Positions 50,580 to 59,807 are shown, numbered from the stretch's first letter. The stretch: 64,000 nucleotides of DNA from Variovorax paradoxus (GCA_016806145.1 CP063166.1:310001-374000); one strand, 5' to 3'. The notes: generated by a model not told the origin, from the sequence alone. Made by a program: numbers and translations.

Positions 50580-51479
50580 ATGAACCTGAGCACGCGCCAG
50601 ATGCGCGCCTTCCTGCAGGTGGCGCGCATCGGCAACTTCACGCGCGCGGCGGAGCAGGCGCACATCACCCAGGCCGGCCTGAGCATCCTGATCCGCGAGA
50701 TGGAGAAGCAGCTCGGCTGCCGCCTGTTCGACCGCACCACGCGCATGGTGAGCCTCACGCCGGCCGGCCGGCGCCTGCTGCCGGTGGTGGAGCGGCTGCT
50801 GACCGACCTCGACGACGTGGCGGCCGAGCTCGGCGCCGAGGGCGACGCGGCACGTCAGACCCTGCGCATCGCGGCCACGCCGCTGGTGTCGTCGCACCTG
50901 CTGCCCTGGGTCTTCGCGAGCTTTCGCGAAGCGCATCCGCAGGTCGCGCTGCGGCTGTTCGATGCCGACCTGCGCGACGTCGAGGCGATGGTGGAGGCGG
51001 GCGATGCCGACCTCGGCCTGGGCTTCTTCTTCAGGGCCGCGCCCGACCTCGACCGCACGCCCGTGGGCCGCTTCGAGCTGATGCGCGTGACGCAGGCCGC
51101 GGCCGACGGCGAGCCGGTCGGCAGCGCGCCCTGGTCGGCGCTGCGCGGCGCCGCGCTGATCGGCCTGCCGCCCGGCAACCCGATCCAGAAGGTCATCGAC
51201 CGCCAGCTCGGCGAGATGGGCCTGGCCGACGCGCAGCGGCCCGCCTTCAACTTCTTCGGCACGCTGATCTCGATGGTCGAGGCCGGCTTCGGCACCGCCG
51301 TGATGCCCACCTTCGCGCTCGCGGCCTGTCGCCGCCACCGCGTGCAAACCGACGTGCTCGTGAAGCCGCGCGTGGGCATGGATTTCTTCCGCGTGACCAA
51401 GCGCGGCGCGCACGAGACCGAGGCGTTGCGGGCCTTCAGCGAGACTTTGGAGAGGGCGTTGCCGGCGTTGTCGCGTTAG
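50580..51479 (+). CDS. LysR-type transcriptional regulator
   Basis: A 299-residue LTTR with the HTH 'MNLSTRQMRAFLQVARIGNFTRAAEQAHITQAGLSILIREMEKQLG' (residues 1-46) and an effector domain. It is divergent from the FAD monooxygenase/Bug pair, its likely target. Its end faces the inverted-repeat element at 51494-51695. Confidence 0.9.
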   Translation: MNLSTRQMRAFLQVARIGNFTRAAEQAHITQAGLSILIREMEKQLGCRLFDRTTRMVSLTPAGRRLLPVVERLLTDLDDVAAELGAEGDAARQTLRIAATPLVSSHLLPWVFASFREAHPQVALRLFDADLRDVEAMVEAGDADLGLGFFFRAAPDLDRTPVGRFELMRVTQAAADGEPVGSAPWSALRGAALIGLPPGNPIQKVIDRQLGEMGLADAQRPAFNFFGTLISMVEAGFGTAVMPTFALAACRRHRVQTDVLVKPRVGMDFFRVTKRGAHETEALRAFSETLERALPALSR

Positions 51480-51493
51480 GCTGCGAATACCAA

Positions 51494-51695
51494 CAGCCGG
51501 ACGCAGAGGACGCGAAGGTTTCGCGAAGGACGCGAAAAAGAAATCTCAAAAGGTGGGCTGCGCTTGAGCGGCCGGCGCGCTCCTCTGGAAACGATGCCCG
51601 ACCCGGAGCGCGGAGGTCGTCCTAGCGCGACCCACATCATTTCGGCTGCTCTTTCGCGTCCTTCGCGAAACCTTCGCGTCCTCTGCGTCCGGCTG
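51494..51695. repeat. Large inverted repeat, copy B
   Basis: The arms 51494-51537 and 51652-51695 are perfect 44-bp inverted copies, beginning CAGCCGGACGCAGAGG and rich in GCGAA units, around a 114-base centre. It occupies the gap between two convergent LysR genes. No open reading frame of a transposase is present. Confidence 0.88.
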
Positions 51696-51708
51696 CCCGC
51701 TCCCGAAG

Positions 51709-52602
51709 TCAATCCAGCTCAGCCAGCCGCTTCCCCAGGAACTCCGCGAACGCATAGGCGATCACCGGCAGCTGCCGTCCGCGCAGGTTCGCGAGCACCA
51801 GTTCGCCGCGCGGGAAGCCGCGGTCCTCGATCTCGCGCACCACCACCTCGCGGTCGTCGGGCAGCGCGCCGATCGCCATCTGGAACGAGATCGAGCGCCG
51901 GTCGTAGACGCAGCCGCGCAGGAACTCGAAGCTGTTGCTCTCCACCATCGCGTCGATGCGTGTCGAGCTGCGCGCGAGGAAGCGTTCGATCAGCTGGCGC
52001 CCGCCGGTGTCGCGGTTGGGCAGCACCACCGGGTATTCGGCGCAGTCGCGCAGCCGCACGCCGGTGGCGATGGCCAGCGGATGGCGCGCATGCATCAGCG
52101 CCATGAGCCGCTGCTCGACCGAGGTCAGGCGCTCGATGTCGCTCTCGGGCGCGAGGTTGAACACCAGCGCGAGGTCGGTGCCGAAGCTGCGCAGCGCCTC
52201 GGCGGCCTGCACGTGGTCGCCGATGCGCACCTCGAAGGCCACCAGCGGATGGCTTTGGCGGAAGTCGTGGATCGCCGCGGGCAGGAAGCGCGGCGCCAGC
52301 GCCTGGCTCGCCACCACCCGCACCGTGCCGCGGCGCAGCCCCTTGAGCTCCTCGATCTCGGAGCGCACGCGCTCGAGGTCGGCCGCGCGCCCGCGCACGT
52401 AGCGCATGAACAGCTCGCCCGCGGTGGTCAGCCGCATGCCGCGCGGCAGCCGCTCGAAGATCGGCGTGCCGAGTTCTTCCTCGATGTCCTGGATGCGGCG
52501 GTTGACGGCCGAGGGCGCGACATGCAGCCGTTCGGCGGCCTGGCGGATCGAGCCCGCACGGGCGACCTCGTCGGCATAGCGCAGGAAGCGCAGGTGGTTC
52601 AT
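51709..52602 (-). CDS. LysR-type transcriptional regulator
   Basis: A 297-residue LTTR with the HTH 'HLRFLRYADEVARAGSIRQAAERLHVAPSAVNRRIQDIEEELGTPIFERL' (residues 3-52) and effector domain. It is divergent from the cyclic-ureide operon at 52758-62805 and is the likely activator of it. A strong 10-bp-arm dyad lies between the two. In the cyanuric acid pathway of Pseudomonas sp. ADP the regulator AtzR is also a LysR protein, but orthology cannot be claimed. Confidence 0.9.
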   Translation of the reverse strand: MNHLRFLRYADEVARAGSIRQAAERLHVAPSAVNRRIQDIEEELGTPIFERLPRGMRLTTAGELFMRYVRGRAADLERVRSEIEELKGLRRGTVRVVASQALAPRFLPAAIHDFRQSHPLVAFEVRIGDHVQAAEALRSFGTDLALVFNLAPESDIERLTSVEQRLMALMHARHPLAIATGVRLRDCAEYPVVLPNRDTGGRQLIERFLARSSTRIDAMVESNSFEFLRGCVYDRRSISFQMAIGALPDDREVVVREIEDRGFPRGELVLANLRGRQLPVIAYAFAEFLGKRLAELD

Positions 52603-52671
52603 GGCGGATCGTCGTGTGGAGGGTGTGGCCGCGGGCGATTGCACGATCCGGGCCAATGGCGGCACAGGAGG

Positions 52672-52694
52672 TGCGTTGCCGTTGCGGCAACGCA
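52672..52694. promoter_or_regulatory. LysR-type operator TGCGTTGCCG-TTG-CGGCAACGCA
   Basis: Perfect 10-bp arms around a 3-base centre contain a T-N11-A core. It lies midway between the divergent LysR gene (start 52602) and the cysteine hydrolase gene (start 52758), the normal place for an LTTR site controlling both. Confidence 0.7.
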
Positions 52695-52729
52695 GGGTCC
52701 GCGAAACGGTACGGATTCGGAGCACCTTC

Positions 52730-52745
52730 TGGCACGGTGACTGCG
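52730..52745 (+). promoter_or_regulatory. Sigma-54-like promoter upstream of the second ureide operon
   Basis: TGGCACG-N4-CTGCG matches the RpoN -24 element fully and the -12 element except for C in place of the first T. The start predicted from it (about 52756) would leave almost no leader before the ATG at 52758, which weakens the call. Confidence 0.4.
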
Positions 52746-52757
52746 TGGTGGTCGGGC

Positions 52758-53603
52758 ATGAAACGCTCATCGCCGTCCCCACGCACCAAAGACGAACAGC
52801 CGGCGCGCTTCGGCCCCGCCGCGCACAACGCCTGGACGCTCGACGCGCAGGGCGTGAGCCTGGTGCGCGCACCAAGGCGGCCCGTTCCGGTGCGCATCGA
52901 TGCGCAGCCGCAGCCGGTGCAGTTCGACCTCGCGCGCAGCGCGCTCGTGGTGGTCGACATGCAGAACGACTTCTGCCATCCCGAGGGCTGGTTCGCGCAG
53001 AAGGGCCTGGGCACGAAGGCCGCGCGCAAGCCCATTCCCGTCATCGCGCGCCTCCTGCCCGCCTGGCGCGCGGCCGGCGGCGCGGTGGTGTGGCTCAACT
53101 GGGGCATCCGCGCCGATGCGCGCAACCTCAGCCCGACCATCCACTTCAAGGGCAAGCGCAGCGCCGACGGCGTGGGCTATGCCGAGCGATCGCCGATCGA
53201 CCACGGCCCCTCGCTGGTGCGCGGTGAGTGGGGCGCGCGCGTGGTCGACGAACTCGAGGTCGCCGCCTCCGACATCACCGTGCACAAGCACCGCCTGAGC
53301 GGTTTCTGGGACAACGAGTTCGACAGCCTGCTGCGCCAGCAGGGCATCACCACCTTGCTGTTCGCGGGCATCAACACCGACCGCTGCGTGTTCTCCACGC
53401 TGCAGGACGCGGCCTTCCTCGGCTACGACTGCGTGCTGCTGAAGGACGCCTGCAACACGCCGTCACCGGCCTACGTCACGCGCGGCATCCATTTCATCGT
53501 GCAGCAGCTGCACGGCTTCGTCGCCACGGCCGAAGCGCTCATGGCCTCGCTGCCGAAGCGTTCGCGCCGCACCGCATCCACCCCGTCCCACCAGGAGTCC
53601 TGA
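52758..53603 (+). CDS. Isochorismatase-like cysteine hydrolase (ureide/amide type)
   Basis: A 281-residue hydrolase with triad D67 ('VVVDMQNDFC'), K177 ('ITVHKHRLSGFWDNEFDSLL') and C210 ('AGINTDRCVFSTLQDA'). An N-terminal extension of about 55 residues ('WTLDAQGVSLVRAP') is shared by one subgroup of these enzymes. Relatives act on ureidoacrylate, N-carbamoyl compounds or biuret. It is the first gene of the second ureide operon, one base before the next start region. The substrate is not identified. Confidence 0.85.
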   Translation: MKRSSPSPRTKDEQPARFGPAAHNAWTLDAQGVSLVRAPRRPVPVRIDAQPQPVQFDLARSALVVVDMQNDFCHPEGWFAQKGLGTKAARKPIPVIARLLPAWRAAGGAVVWLNWGIRADARNLSPTIHFKGKRSADGVGYAERSPIDHGPSLVRGEWGARVVDELEVAASDITVHKHRLSGFWDNEFDSLLRQQGITTLLFAGINTDRCVFSTLQDAAFLGYDCVLLKDACNTPSPAYVTRGIHFIVQQLHGFVATAEALMASLPKRSRRTASTPSHQES

Positions 53604-53604
53604 C

Positions 53605-54645
53605 ATGTCCCTCTTCCGCCGCCCCATGCCCGCGCTGCTCTCGGCCTGCGCGCTCGCGCTGGCCGCCACCGGCGCCGCCGCCCAGACCTCGGTCAAGATG
53701 GTCCTCAACTGGAAGTACGAAGGCGCGCAGGCCTGGTTCTTCACCGCGCAGGACAAGGGCTACTTCAAGGCCGAGGGCCTCGATGTCGAGATCGACCAGG
53801 GCGAGGGCTCGGCCGCCTCGATCCCGAAGGTGGCTGCCGGCGCCTACCAGGCCGGCTTCGGCGACGTCAACGCGCTGATCGACCTGGCCTCCAAGCGCCC
53901 GGCCGATGCGCCGGTGGCGGTCTACATGCTCTACAACACGCCGCCCTTCACGCTGGTGGTGAAGCAGGACAGCCCGATCCGCGCGCCCAAGGACCTCGAG
54001 GGCAAGACCATCGGCGGCCCGGCCAACGACGGCGCGCTCAAGCTGTTCCCGGCCTTCGCGAAGATCGCGAACGTCGACGCCGCCAAGGTCAACATCACCA
54101 ACATGGCGCCGAACCTGCGCGAGCAGATGTTGAGCCGCGGCCAGATCGACGCTGCCTTCGGCTACGTGACCACCGTGAGCTTCAGCGCCAAGGCCATGGG
54201 CCTCGATCCCGCGAAGGACCGGCGCTTCATCCGCTACGGCGACCACGGCATGGACCTCTATTCGAACGCCGTGTTCTTCTCGCGCGCCTTCGTGAAGGAC
54301 AACCCGAAGGCGGTGCAGGGCTTCGTGAAGGCGCTCAACCGCGCGATCAAGGACGTGATCGCCGATCCCGATGCCGGCGTGGCCGCGGTGATGAAGCGCG
54401 AGCCGCTGCTCAAGCGCGAGGTCGAGAAGGAGAAGCTGCTCGCCACCCTGCGCAACGACATGAGCCATCCCGAGATCGCGCGCATCGGCCTGGGTGACAT
54501 CGACGAGGCGCGCATGCAGCGCGCGATCGAGATCGTGGCCGATGCCAACAAGCTGCCGCGCAAGCCCACGGTGGCCGAGGTCTTCGACCGCGGCTTTCTG
54601 CCCGCGCGCGCCGAGCGGCCCTCGAGCCTGGACCGCCAACCCTGA
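53605..54645 (+). CDS. ABC importer substrate-binding protein 1, NMT1/THI5 type
   Basis: A 346-residue periplasmic protein with a signal peptide ending near residue 28 (GAAAQTS). The NMT1/THI5 fold shows 'VLNWKYEGAQAWFFTAQDKGYFKAEGLDVEIDQGEGSAAS', related to pyrimidine-precursor and riboflavin-type receptors. AGGAG precedes the ATG. It is a paralogue of the receptor at 60251-61294 in the same operon. Confidence 0.9.
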   Translation: MSLFRRPMPALLSACALALAATGAAAQTSVKMVLNWKYEGAQAWFFTAQDKGYFKAEGLDVEIDQGEGSAASIPKVAAGAYQAGFGDVNALIDLASKRPADAPVAVYMLYNTPPFTLVVKQDSPIRAPKDLEGKTIGGPANDGALKLFPAFAKIANVDAAKVNITNMAPNLREQMLSRGQIDAAFGYVTTVSFSAKAMGLDPAKDRRFIRYGDHGMDLYSNAVFFSRAFVKDNPKAVQGFVKALNRAIKDVIADPDAGVAAVMKREPLLKREVEKEKLLATLRNDMSHPEIARIGLGDIDEARMQRAIEIVADANKLPRKPTVAEVFDRGFLPARAERPSSLDRQP

Positions 54646-54685
54646 ACCCCGCCACAACGACAAACGAACAGAGAAAGACACGAAC

Positions 54686-55477
54686 ATGGACCTGCAACTC
54701 AAGGACAAGGTGGCGCTCATCACCGGCCCCGCCAAGGGCATGGGGCGCGCCGTGACGCTGGCCTTCGCGCGCGAAGGCGCGAAGCTGGTGCTTGCCGGCC
54801 GCGACACCGCCGCCATCGAGCCCGTGGCCGCCGAAGCGCGCGCGCTCGGCGTGGCCGCCATCGTGGTGCCCTGCGACCTCACGAAGAGCGCCCAGACCGA
54901 GGCGCTGGCCGCGCATGCGCTCGAGGCCTTCGGCCGCATCGACATCCTGGTCAACGTGGCCGGCGGCTCGGGCCCGATCGGCAAGACCGGCTGGGAGACC
55001 ACGAGCGAGGAGTTCGACGAGATCGTGCAGCTCAACATGACGGGCTGCTTCAACACCATGCACGCGGTGCTGCCCTCGATGATCGAGCGCAAGAGCGGCA
55101 AGGTGGTCAACGTCGGCGGCACCTTCGGCATGCGCGGGCGCGCCGGCCGGCTCGCCTACTCGGCCTCGAAGTGGGGACTGCGCGGCATCACCAAGAGCTT
55201 CGCGCTCGAGGCCGGCCCGCACGGCATCAACGTCAACTGCGTCGCGCCGGGCATGGTCGACGGGCCGCGCTTTCGCGAGAAGGTGTGCGCCAACATGGCC
55301 GAGAAGCTGGGCATCACGCTCGAGGAGGCGATGACGCGCCATGCGGCCGACTACGCGCTGCGCCGCGTCTCCACCGACGCCGACGTGGCCAACGCCTGCC
55401 TGTTCATGGCCAGCGATGTCTCGCGCCAGATCACCGGCGTCGACCTGCCGGTCGATGGCGGCTGGGCCATGCTCTGA
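54686..55477 (+). CDS. Short-chain dehydrogenase/reductase with altered catalytic serine position
   Basis: A 263-residue classical SDR. Cofactor motif TGPAKGMG is at 14-20 and the Y158-x3-K162 pair in 'AYSASKWGLRGITK' is intact. The position 13 residues before the Tyr, normally the catalytic Ser, is Gly145 ('VNVGGTFG'), with Thr146 next to it. The enzyme may use that Thr, or its activity may be modified. It lies between the binding protein and the cyclic amidohydrolase genes; the substrate is unknown. Confidence 0.88.
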   Translation: MDLQLKDKVALITGPAKGMGRAVTLAFAREGAKLVLAGRDTAAIEPVAAEARALGVAAIVVPCDLTKSAQTEALAAHALEAFGRIDILVNVAGGSGPIGKTGWETTSEEFDEIVQLNMTGCFNTMHAVLPSMIERKSGKVVNVGGTFGMRGRAGRLAYSASKWGLRGITKSFALEAGPHGINVNCVAPGMVDGPRFREKVCANMAEKLGITLEEAMTRHAADYALRRVSTDADVANACLFMASDVSRQITGVDLPVDGGWAML

Positions 55478-55493
55478 ACGCGAGGAACGAACC

Positions 55494-56963
55494 ATGAAGG
55501 AAGTCGACCTCGTCATCCGCGGCGCCCAGGTGGTGTCGCCGGACCGCATCTTCGAAGCCGCCGTCGCGATCGCCGGCGAGCGCATCGTGGCCGTGGGCCA
55601 CGACGACACCATGCCGAGCGCGCGCGAGGAGATGCGCGCCGACGGCCTGCACCTGTTGCCGGGCGCCATCGACAGCCACGTGCATTTCCGCGATCCCGGC
55701 TATCCGAACAAGGAGACCTGGAAGACCGGCTCGGCGGCCGCGGCGCTCGGCGGCGTGACCACCGTGTTCGAGATGCCCAACACCAACCCGCCGACCGGCA
55801 CCGTCGAGGCGCTGCGCTTGAAGCAGAAAGCGGCCGAGTCCTCGTACGTGGACTTCGGCATCCACGGCCTGCTCGGCGACGACACCGTCGAGCGGCTCGA
55901 GGAACTGCTCGACGCCGGCGTGACCAGCTTCAAGGCCTTCGTCGGCAACACCTTCGGCAACCTGCCCGCGCCCACCGACGGCGCGCTGCTCGAGGGCTTC
56001 GAGAAGCTCGCGCCGCTGGGCATCCGCACCGTGGTGCATGCCGAGAACTCCTCGATCCTGTTCCGGCGCCAGAAGAAGATGCAGGCGGCCGGGCGCATCG
56101 ACGCGATGGCGCACCTGGCGGCGCGGCCCGCGGTGGCCGAGATCGAGGCCATCGGCCGCGTGCTCACCCTGGCCGAATGGACCGGCGCGCGCGTGCACAT
56201 CGCGCATCACAGCGCGGCCGATTCGCTCCACCTGCTGCGCGCGGCGCGCGCGCGCGGCGTCGACGTGACGGCCGAGACCTGCCCGCAGTACCTGCTGCTC
56301 AACACCGACCACATGCGCACGCTCGGCGGCGTGATGCGGCTGAATCCGCCGATCCGCGAGCCGCGCCACAACCAGCCGCTGTGGGACGCCTTGATGGACG
56401 GCACGCTCGACATGATCGCCACCGACCATGCGCCGCACGCGCCCGAGGAGAAGACGCGCGAGAGCATCTGGGACTGCGACTGCGGCTTCCCGGGCGTGGA
56501 GACGCAGATGCCGCTGATGCTGACCGAGGTCAACCGCGGCCGCGCCTCGCTGATGGACTACGTGCGCTGGAGTTCGGTCAACCCGGCCAAGGCCTGGGGC
56601 CTGTACGGCACCAAGGGCGTGATCGCGCCGGGCGCGCATGCCGACATCGCCTTCGTCGACATGAACCGCGCGGGCGTGCTGTCGCAGAACAAGCTGCAGA
56701 GCATCAGCAAGATCTCGCCCTGGAACGGGCGCGCGGTGCGCGGCTATCCGCTGCACACCCTGCTGCGCGGACGCTTCGTGATGCGCGACGGCCGGCTGGT
56801 GGCCGAGGCCGCGGGCTGGGGCCGCTCGGTGAAGGGCGTGCAGCGCATGCCGGTGGCCAAGCCGCGCAACACCGAGCACTACAGCAGCGCGATCCTCGAG
56901 ACGCCGCCGGGCGTGCCCGCGAATGCGGTGCCGGTGGGCGAGATCGACTGGAACGCGGCATGA
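55494..56963 (+). CDS. Dihydroorotase/allantoinase/hydantoinase-type cyclic amidohydrolase
   Basis: A 489-residue amidohydrolase-superfamily enzyme. The binuclear metal site is visible: H62 and H64 ('DSHVHFRDPG'), probable carboxylated K147 ('TSFKAFVGN'), H182, H238 and D311 ('TDHAPH'). 'FEMPNTNPPTGT' is shared with dihydroorotase and allantoinase. Such enzymes open cyclic ureides, so this gene probably opens a ring compound imported by the operon's ABC system. Its stop overlaps the start of the AtzD-like gene by ATGA. Substrate choice among hydantoin, dihydropyrimidine or allantoin types cannot be read. Confidence 0.88.
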   Translation: MKEVDLVIRGAQVVSPDRIFEAAVAIAGERIVAVGHDDTMPSAREEMRADGLHLLPGAIDSHVHFRDPGYPNKETWKTGSAAAALGGVTTVFEMPNTNPPTGTVEALRLKQKAAESSYVDFGIHGLLGDDTVERLEELLDAGVTSFKAFVGNTFGNLPAPTDGALLEGFEKLAPLGIRTVVHAENSSILFRRQKKMQAAGRIDAMAHLAARPAVAEIEAIGRVLTLAEWTGARVHIAHHSAADSLHLLRAARARGVDVTAETCPQYLLLNTDHMRTLGGVMRLNPPIREPRHNQPLWDALMDGTLDMIATDHAPHAPEEKTRESIWDCDCGFPGVETQMPLMLTEVNRGRASLMDYVRWSSVNPAKAWGLYGTKGVIAPGAHADIAFVDMNRAGVLSQNKLQSISKISPWNGRAVRGYPLHTLLRGRFVMRDGRLVAEAAGWGRSVKGVQRMPVAKPRNTEHYSSAILETPPGVPANAVPVGEIDWNAA

Positions 56964-58114
56964 GCGGTACTCGCATCCAGGAAGTGCGCGTCTGGCGCAT
57001 CCCGTGCAGCGGGCCCGGCGACCTGCGCGGCGCGCGGGCATTGATCGAGGCGGGCGAACTCGTGCCGTCCGAGATCGTCGCGGTGATGGGCAAGACCGAG
57101 GGCAACGGTTGCGTCAACGACTTCACGCGCGAATACGCCTCCGCGGCCTGGTGCCAGCTGCTCGCGGGCGCGCTCGGCTGCACGCCCGAGGCCGTGCACC
57201 GCCAGGTGGCGCTCGTGATGTCGGGCGGCACCGAGGGCGTGCTCTCGCCGCACTTCACCGTGTTCGCGCGGCGCTGGCGCGACGAGGCCGTGCCCACGCA
57301 TGGCGAGAAGCGGCTGGTGGTGGGCGTCGCGCACACGCGCGATTTCCTGCCCGAGGAGATGGGTCGCGCTGCGCAGATCGACGCCACCGCCGAGGCCGTG
57401 GCCGCGGCGATGCGCGACGCGGGCATCGACGGCACGCACGACGTGCACTTCGTGCAGGTCAAGTGCCCGCTCTTGACCTCGGCCAAGGTGGCGGCCGCGC
57501 TCGCGCGCGGTGCCGCGCCGGTCACGCACGACAGCTACGAGTCGATGGGCTACTCGCGCGGCGCCTCGGCGCTCGGCGTGGCGGTGGCGCTCGGCGAGGT
57601 GGCGCGCGCGGGGATCGGCGACGCCAGCGTGATGGCCGACTGGAGCGCCTATTCGGCGCGCGCCTCGGCCTCGGCCGGCATCGAGCTCGAGGGCAACGTG
57701 GTCATCGTGCTCGGCGAGGCGCGCGCCAGCGCCTCGGCGCTGCGCATCGCCCACGGCGTGATGCGCGACGCGATCGACGGCCACAGCGTGCGCGCGCTGC
57801 TGCGCGATGCCTTCGGCCTCGATGCCGAGCGCGATGCGCAGGCCGTCTCGCGCCGGCTCGTGAACCTGCTCGCCAAGGCCGAGGCCAGCCCCGACGGCCG
57901 GGTGCGCGGCGAGCGCCACACCATGCTCAACGACTCCGACATCCACGCCACGCGCCATGCGCGCGCGGTGGTCGGCGGCGTGCTGGCCTCGCTGGCCGGC
58001 CACACCGCGCTCTATGTCTCGGGCGGCGCGGAGCACCAGGGGCCCGCGGGCGGCGGTCCGGTGGCCGCGATCGTGCGCGTCGAGGACGCGCACGCGTCCT
58101 CTCCTTCTTCCTGA
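56960..58114 (+). CDS. Ring-opening amidohydrolase of the cyanuric acid hydrolase/barbiturase (AtzD/TrzD) family
   Basis: A 384-residue member of the rare AtzD/barbiturase family, whose fold has three repeated domains. Each repeat shows a Lys and a Ser region: K45 ('GKTEGNGCVNDFTR') with S88 ('MSGGTEGVLSPH'), K168 ('VQVKCPLLTS') with the Ser group near 235-237 ('RASASAGIEL'), and K306 with S354 ('VSGGAEHQGPAGGGPVAAI'). Known members open cyanuric acid to 1-carboxybiuret or barbiturate to ureidomalonate. The AtzE/G/H/F genes 18-23 kb away would consume carboxybiuret, favouring cyanuric acid, but barbiturate or another cyclic imide is not excluded. Confidence 0.9.
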   Translation: MSGTRIQEVRVWRIPCSGPGDLRGARALIEAGELVPSEIVAVMGKTEGNGCVNDFTREYASAAWCQLLAGALGCTPEAVHRQVALVMSGGTEGVLSPHFTVFARRWRDEAVPTHGEKRLVVGVAHTRDFLPEEMGRAAQIDATAEAVAAAMRDAGIDGTHDVHFVQVKCPLLTSAKVAAALARGAAPVTHDSYESMGYSRGASALGVAVALGEVARAGIGDASVMADWSAYSARASASAGIELEGNVVIVLGEARASASALRIAHGVMRDAIDGHSVRALLRDAFGLDAERDAQAVSRRLVNLLAKAEASPDGRVRGERHTMLNDSDIHATRHARAVVGGVLASLAGHTALYVSGGAEHQGPAGGGPVAAIVRVEDAHASSPSS

Positions 58115-58122
58115 AAGCGACC

Positions 58123-59007
58123 ATGGAACGAGCCTTCATCCAACTGTCGGACGTGATGCTGCGCTACGGCGGCGGCACCATCGCGCTGGACCACACCACG
58201 CTGGGCATCGACAAGGGCGACTTCGTCGCGCTGGTCGGCCCCAGCGGCTGCGGCAAGTCGACCATCCTCAAGCTGGTGGCCGGGCTGCTGCGGCCCAGCG
58301 CCGGCGCGGTGATCGCGGGCGGGCGCGAGGTGGGCGCCGTGGGCGTGCGCACGCCCGCGGGCAGCCATGCCTCGGCCGCGCCGCGGCTGCGCATCGGCCT
58401 CGCGTTCCAGAACCCGACCATGCTGCCCTGGCTCACGATCCGCGAGAACGTGATGATCCCGCTGAAGATCGTCGAGCCGTTTCGCCAGGACTACCGGCGC
58501 AAGAAGCGCGGCGAGTACGCCGACCGCGCCGACGCGCTGCTGGCCCAGGTCGGCTTGAAGGGCTTCGGCGACAAACGGCCCTGGCAGCTCTCGGGCGGCA
58601 TGCTGCAGCGCGCCTCGCTGTGCCGCGCGCTGGTGCACGAGCCCGAGCTGCTGCTGCTCGACGAGCCCTTCGGCGCGCTCGACCAGTTCACGCGCGAGGA
58701 GCTGTGGGACATCATGCAGTCGCTGTGGATCGCGCGCCGGCCCACGGTGCTGCTGGTGACGCATGACCTGCGCGAGTCGGCCTACCTGGCCAACCGCATC
58801 TGCGTGATGAGCGCGCGGCCGGGCCGCATCCTCGAGACGCGCGAGGTCGGCTTCGCGCGGCCGCGCACGCTCGAGAGCAGCTACGCGAGCGAGTTCGCGG
58901 CGCTGGTCCAGCAGCTGCGCATGCGCATCGCGCAGGCGCGCCGCGGCGGCGACGCGGTGTCCGAAGGTGCGGCGGCCGAGCCGCTGGTCGCGGAGGTGGC
59001 GGCATGA
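58123..59007 (+). CDS. ABC importer ATPase, SsuB/TauB type
   Basis: A 294-residue ATPase with Walker A '[10 protein letters not shown]', Q-loop '[11 protein letters not shown]', signature '[15 protein letters not shown]', Walker B '[12 protein letters not shown]' and H-loop '[12 protein letters not shown]'. An insertion of about 25 residues between Walker A and the Q-loop ('[17 protein letters not shown]') is unusual. Eight bases follow the AtzD-like gene; it is coupled to the permease by ATGA. Confidence 0.92.
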   Translation: MERAFIQLSDVMLRYGGGTIALDHTTLGIDKGDFVALVGPSGCGKSTILKLVAGLLRPSAGAVIAGGREVGAVGVRTPAGSHASAAPRLRIGLAFQNPTMLPWLTIRENVMIPLKIVEPFRQDYRRKKRGEYADRADALLAQVGLKGFGDKRPWQLSGGMLQRASLCRALVHEPELLLLDEPFGALDQFTREELWDIMQSLWIARRPTVLLVTHDLRESAYLANRICVMSARPGRILETREVGFARPRTLESSYASEFAALVQQLRMRIAQARRGGDAVSEGAAAEPLVAEVAA

Positions 59008-59786
59008 ACGCGATCTCCCCCGTGCTGCGCCAGCGCCTGCTGTCGACCGGCGCGCTGCTCGGCTTCTTCGTGCTGTGGGAGCTGGCCTGCCTGGCCGGCG
59101 GCATCTCCGACCTGGTGCTGCCGCGGCCGAGCCAGATCGTCCATGTGCTGCTCGAGAAGATGCCGCTCTTGTGGCCGCACACCGTGCAGACGCTCTACAC
59201 CACGCTCGCGGGCTTCGTGCTGGGCGTGGCCGCGGGCGTGCTGATCGGCGTGGCCATCGGTTCGTCGAAGCTGGCCTACGACGTGACCTATCCGCTGCTG
59301 GTGGGCTTCTCGAGCATCCCGAAGGTGGCGGTGGTGCCGCTGTTCGTGGTGTGGTTCGGGGCCGGCACCGTGCCCGCGATCCTGACCTCGATGGTGATCA
59401 GCATCTTCCCGGTGGTGGTCAACGTGGCCACCGGCCTCGCGAGCACCGAGCCCGAGCTCGAGGACGTGCTGCGCGTGCTCGGCGCGCGCAAGCGCGACAT
59501 CCTCTGGAACGTGGGCCTGCCGCGCACGCTGCCCTACCTGTTCGCCTCGCTCAAGATCGCCATCACGCTGGCCTTCGTGGGCACGGTGCTCAGCGAGACC
59601 GTGGCGGCCAACAAGGGCATCGGCACCGTGATGATGATCGCCAGCGGCAACTTCGACGTGCCGATGGTGTTCGCGGGCCTGTTCCTGCTCGCGGCGATGG
59701 GCGTGCTGCTGTATGCGGTGTCGGCCCTCGTAGAGCGGCGCATGACGGGCTGGGCCCAGCGCAAGACCGACATGGCCATGGCCTGA
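59004..59786 (+). CDS. ABC importer permease, SsuC type
   Basis: A 260-residue BPD-type permease with about six helices and the coupling loop '[31 protein letters not shown]'. It pairs with the preceding ATPase and is the only permease for the two binding proteins of the operon. Confidence 0.92.
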   Translation: MNAISPVLRQRLLSTGALLGFFVLWELACLAGGISDLVLPRPSQIVHVLLEKMPLLWPHTVQTLYTTLAGFVLGVAAGVLIGVAIGSSKLAYDVTYPLLVGFSSIPKVAVVPLFVVWFGAGTVPAILTSMVISIFPVVVNVATGLASTEPELEDVLRVLGARKRDILWNVGLPRTLPYLFASLKIAITLAFVGTVLSETVAANKGIGTVMMIASGNFDVPMVFAGLFLLAAMGVLLYAVSALVERRMTGWAQRKTDMAMA

Positions 59787-59807
59787 CTCCCCCACGACGA
59801 GACCGAC

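Noticed and set aside
51480..51708. Insertion sequence with long terminal repeats
   Set aside because: The space between the arms is only about 114 bases and encodes no transposase; better described as a non-coding inverted repeat.
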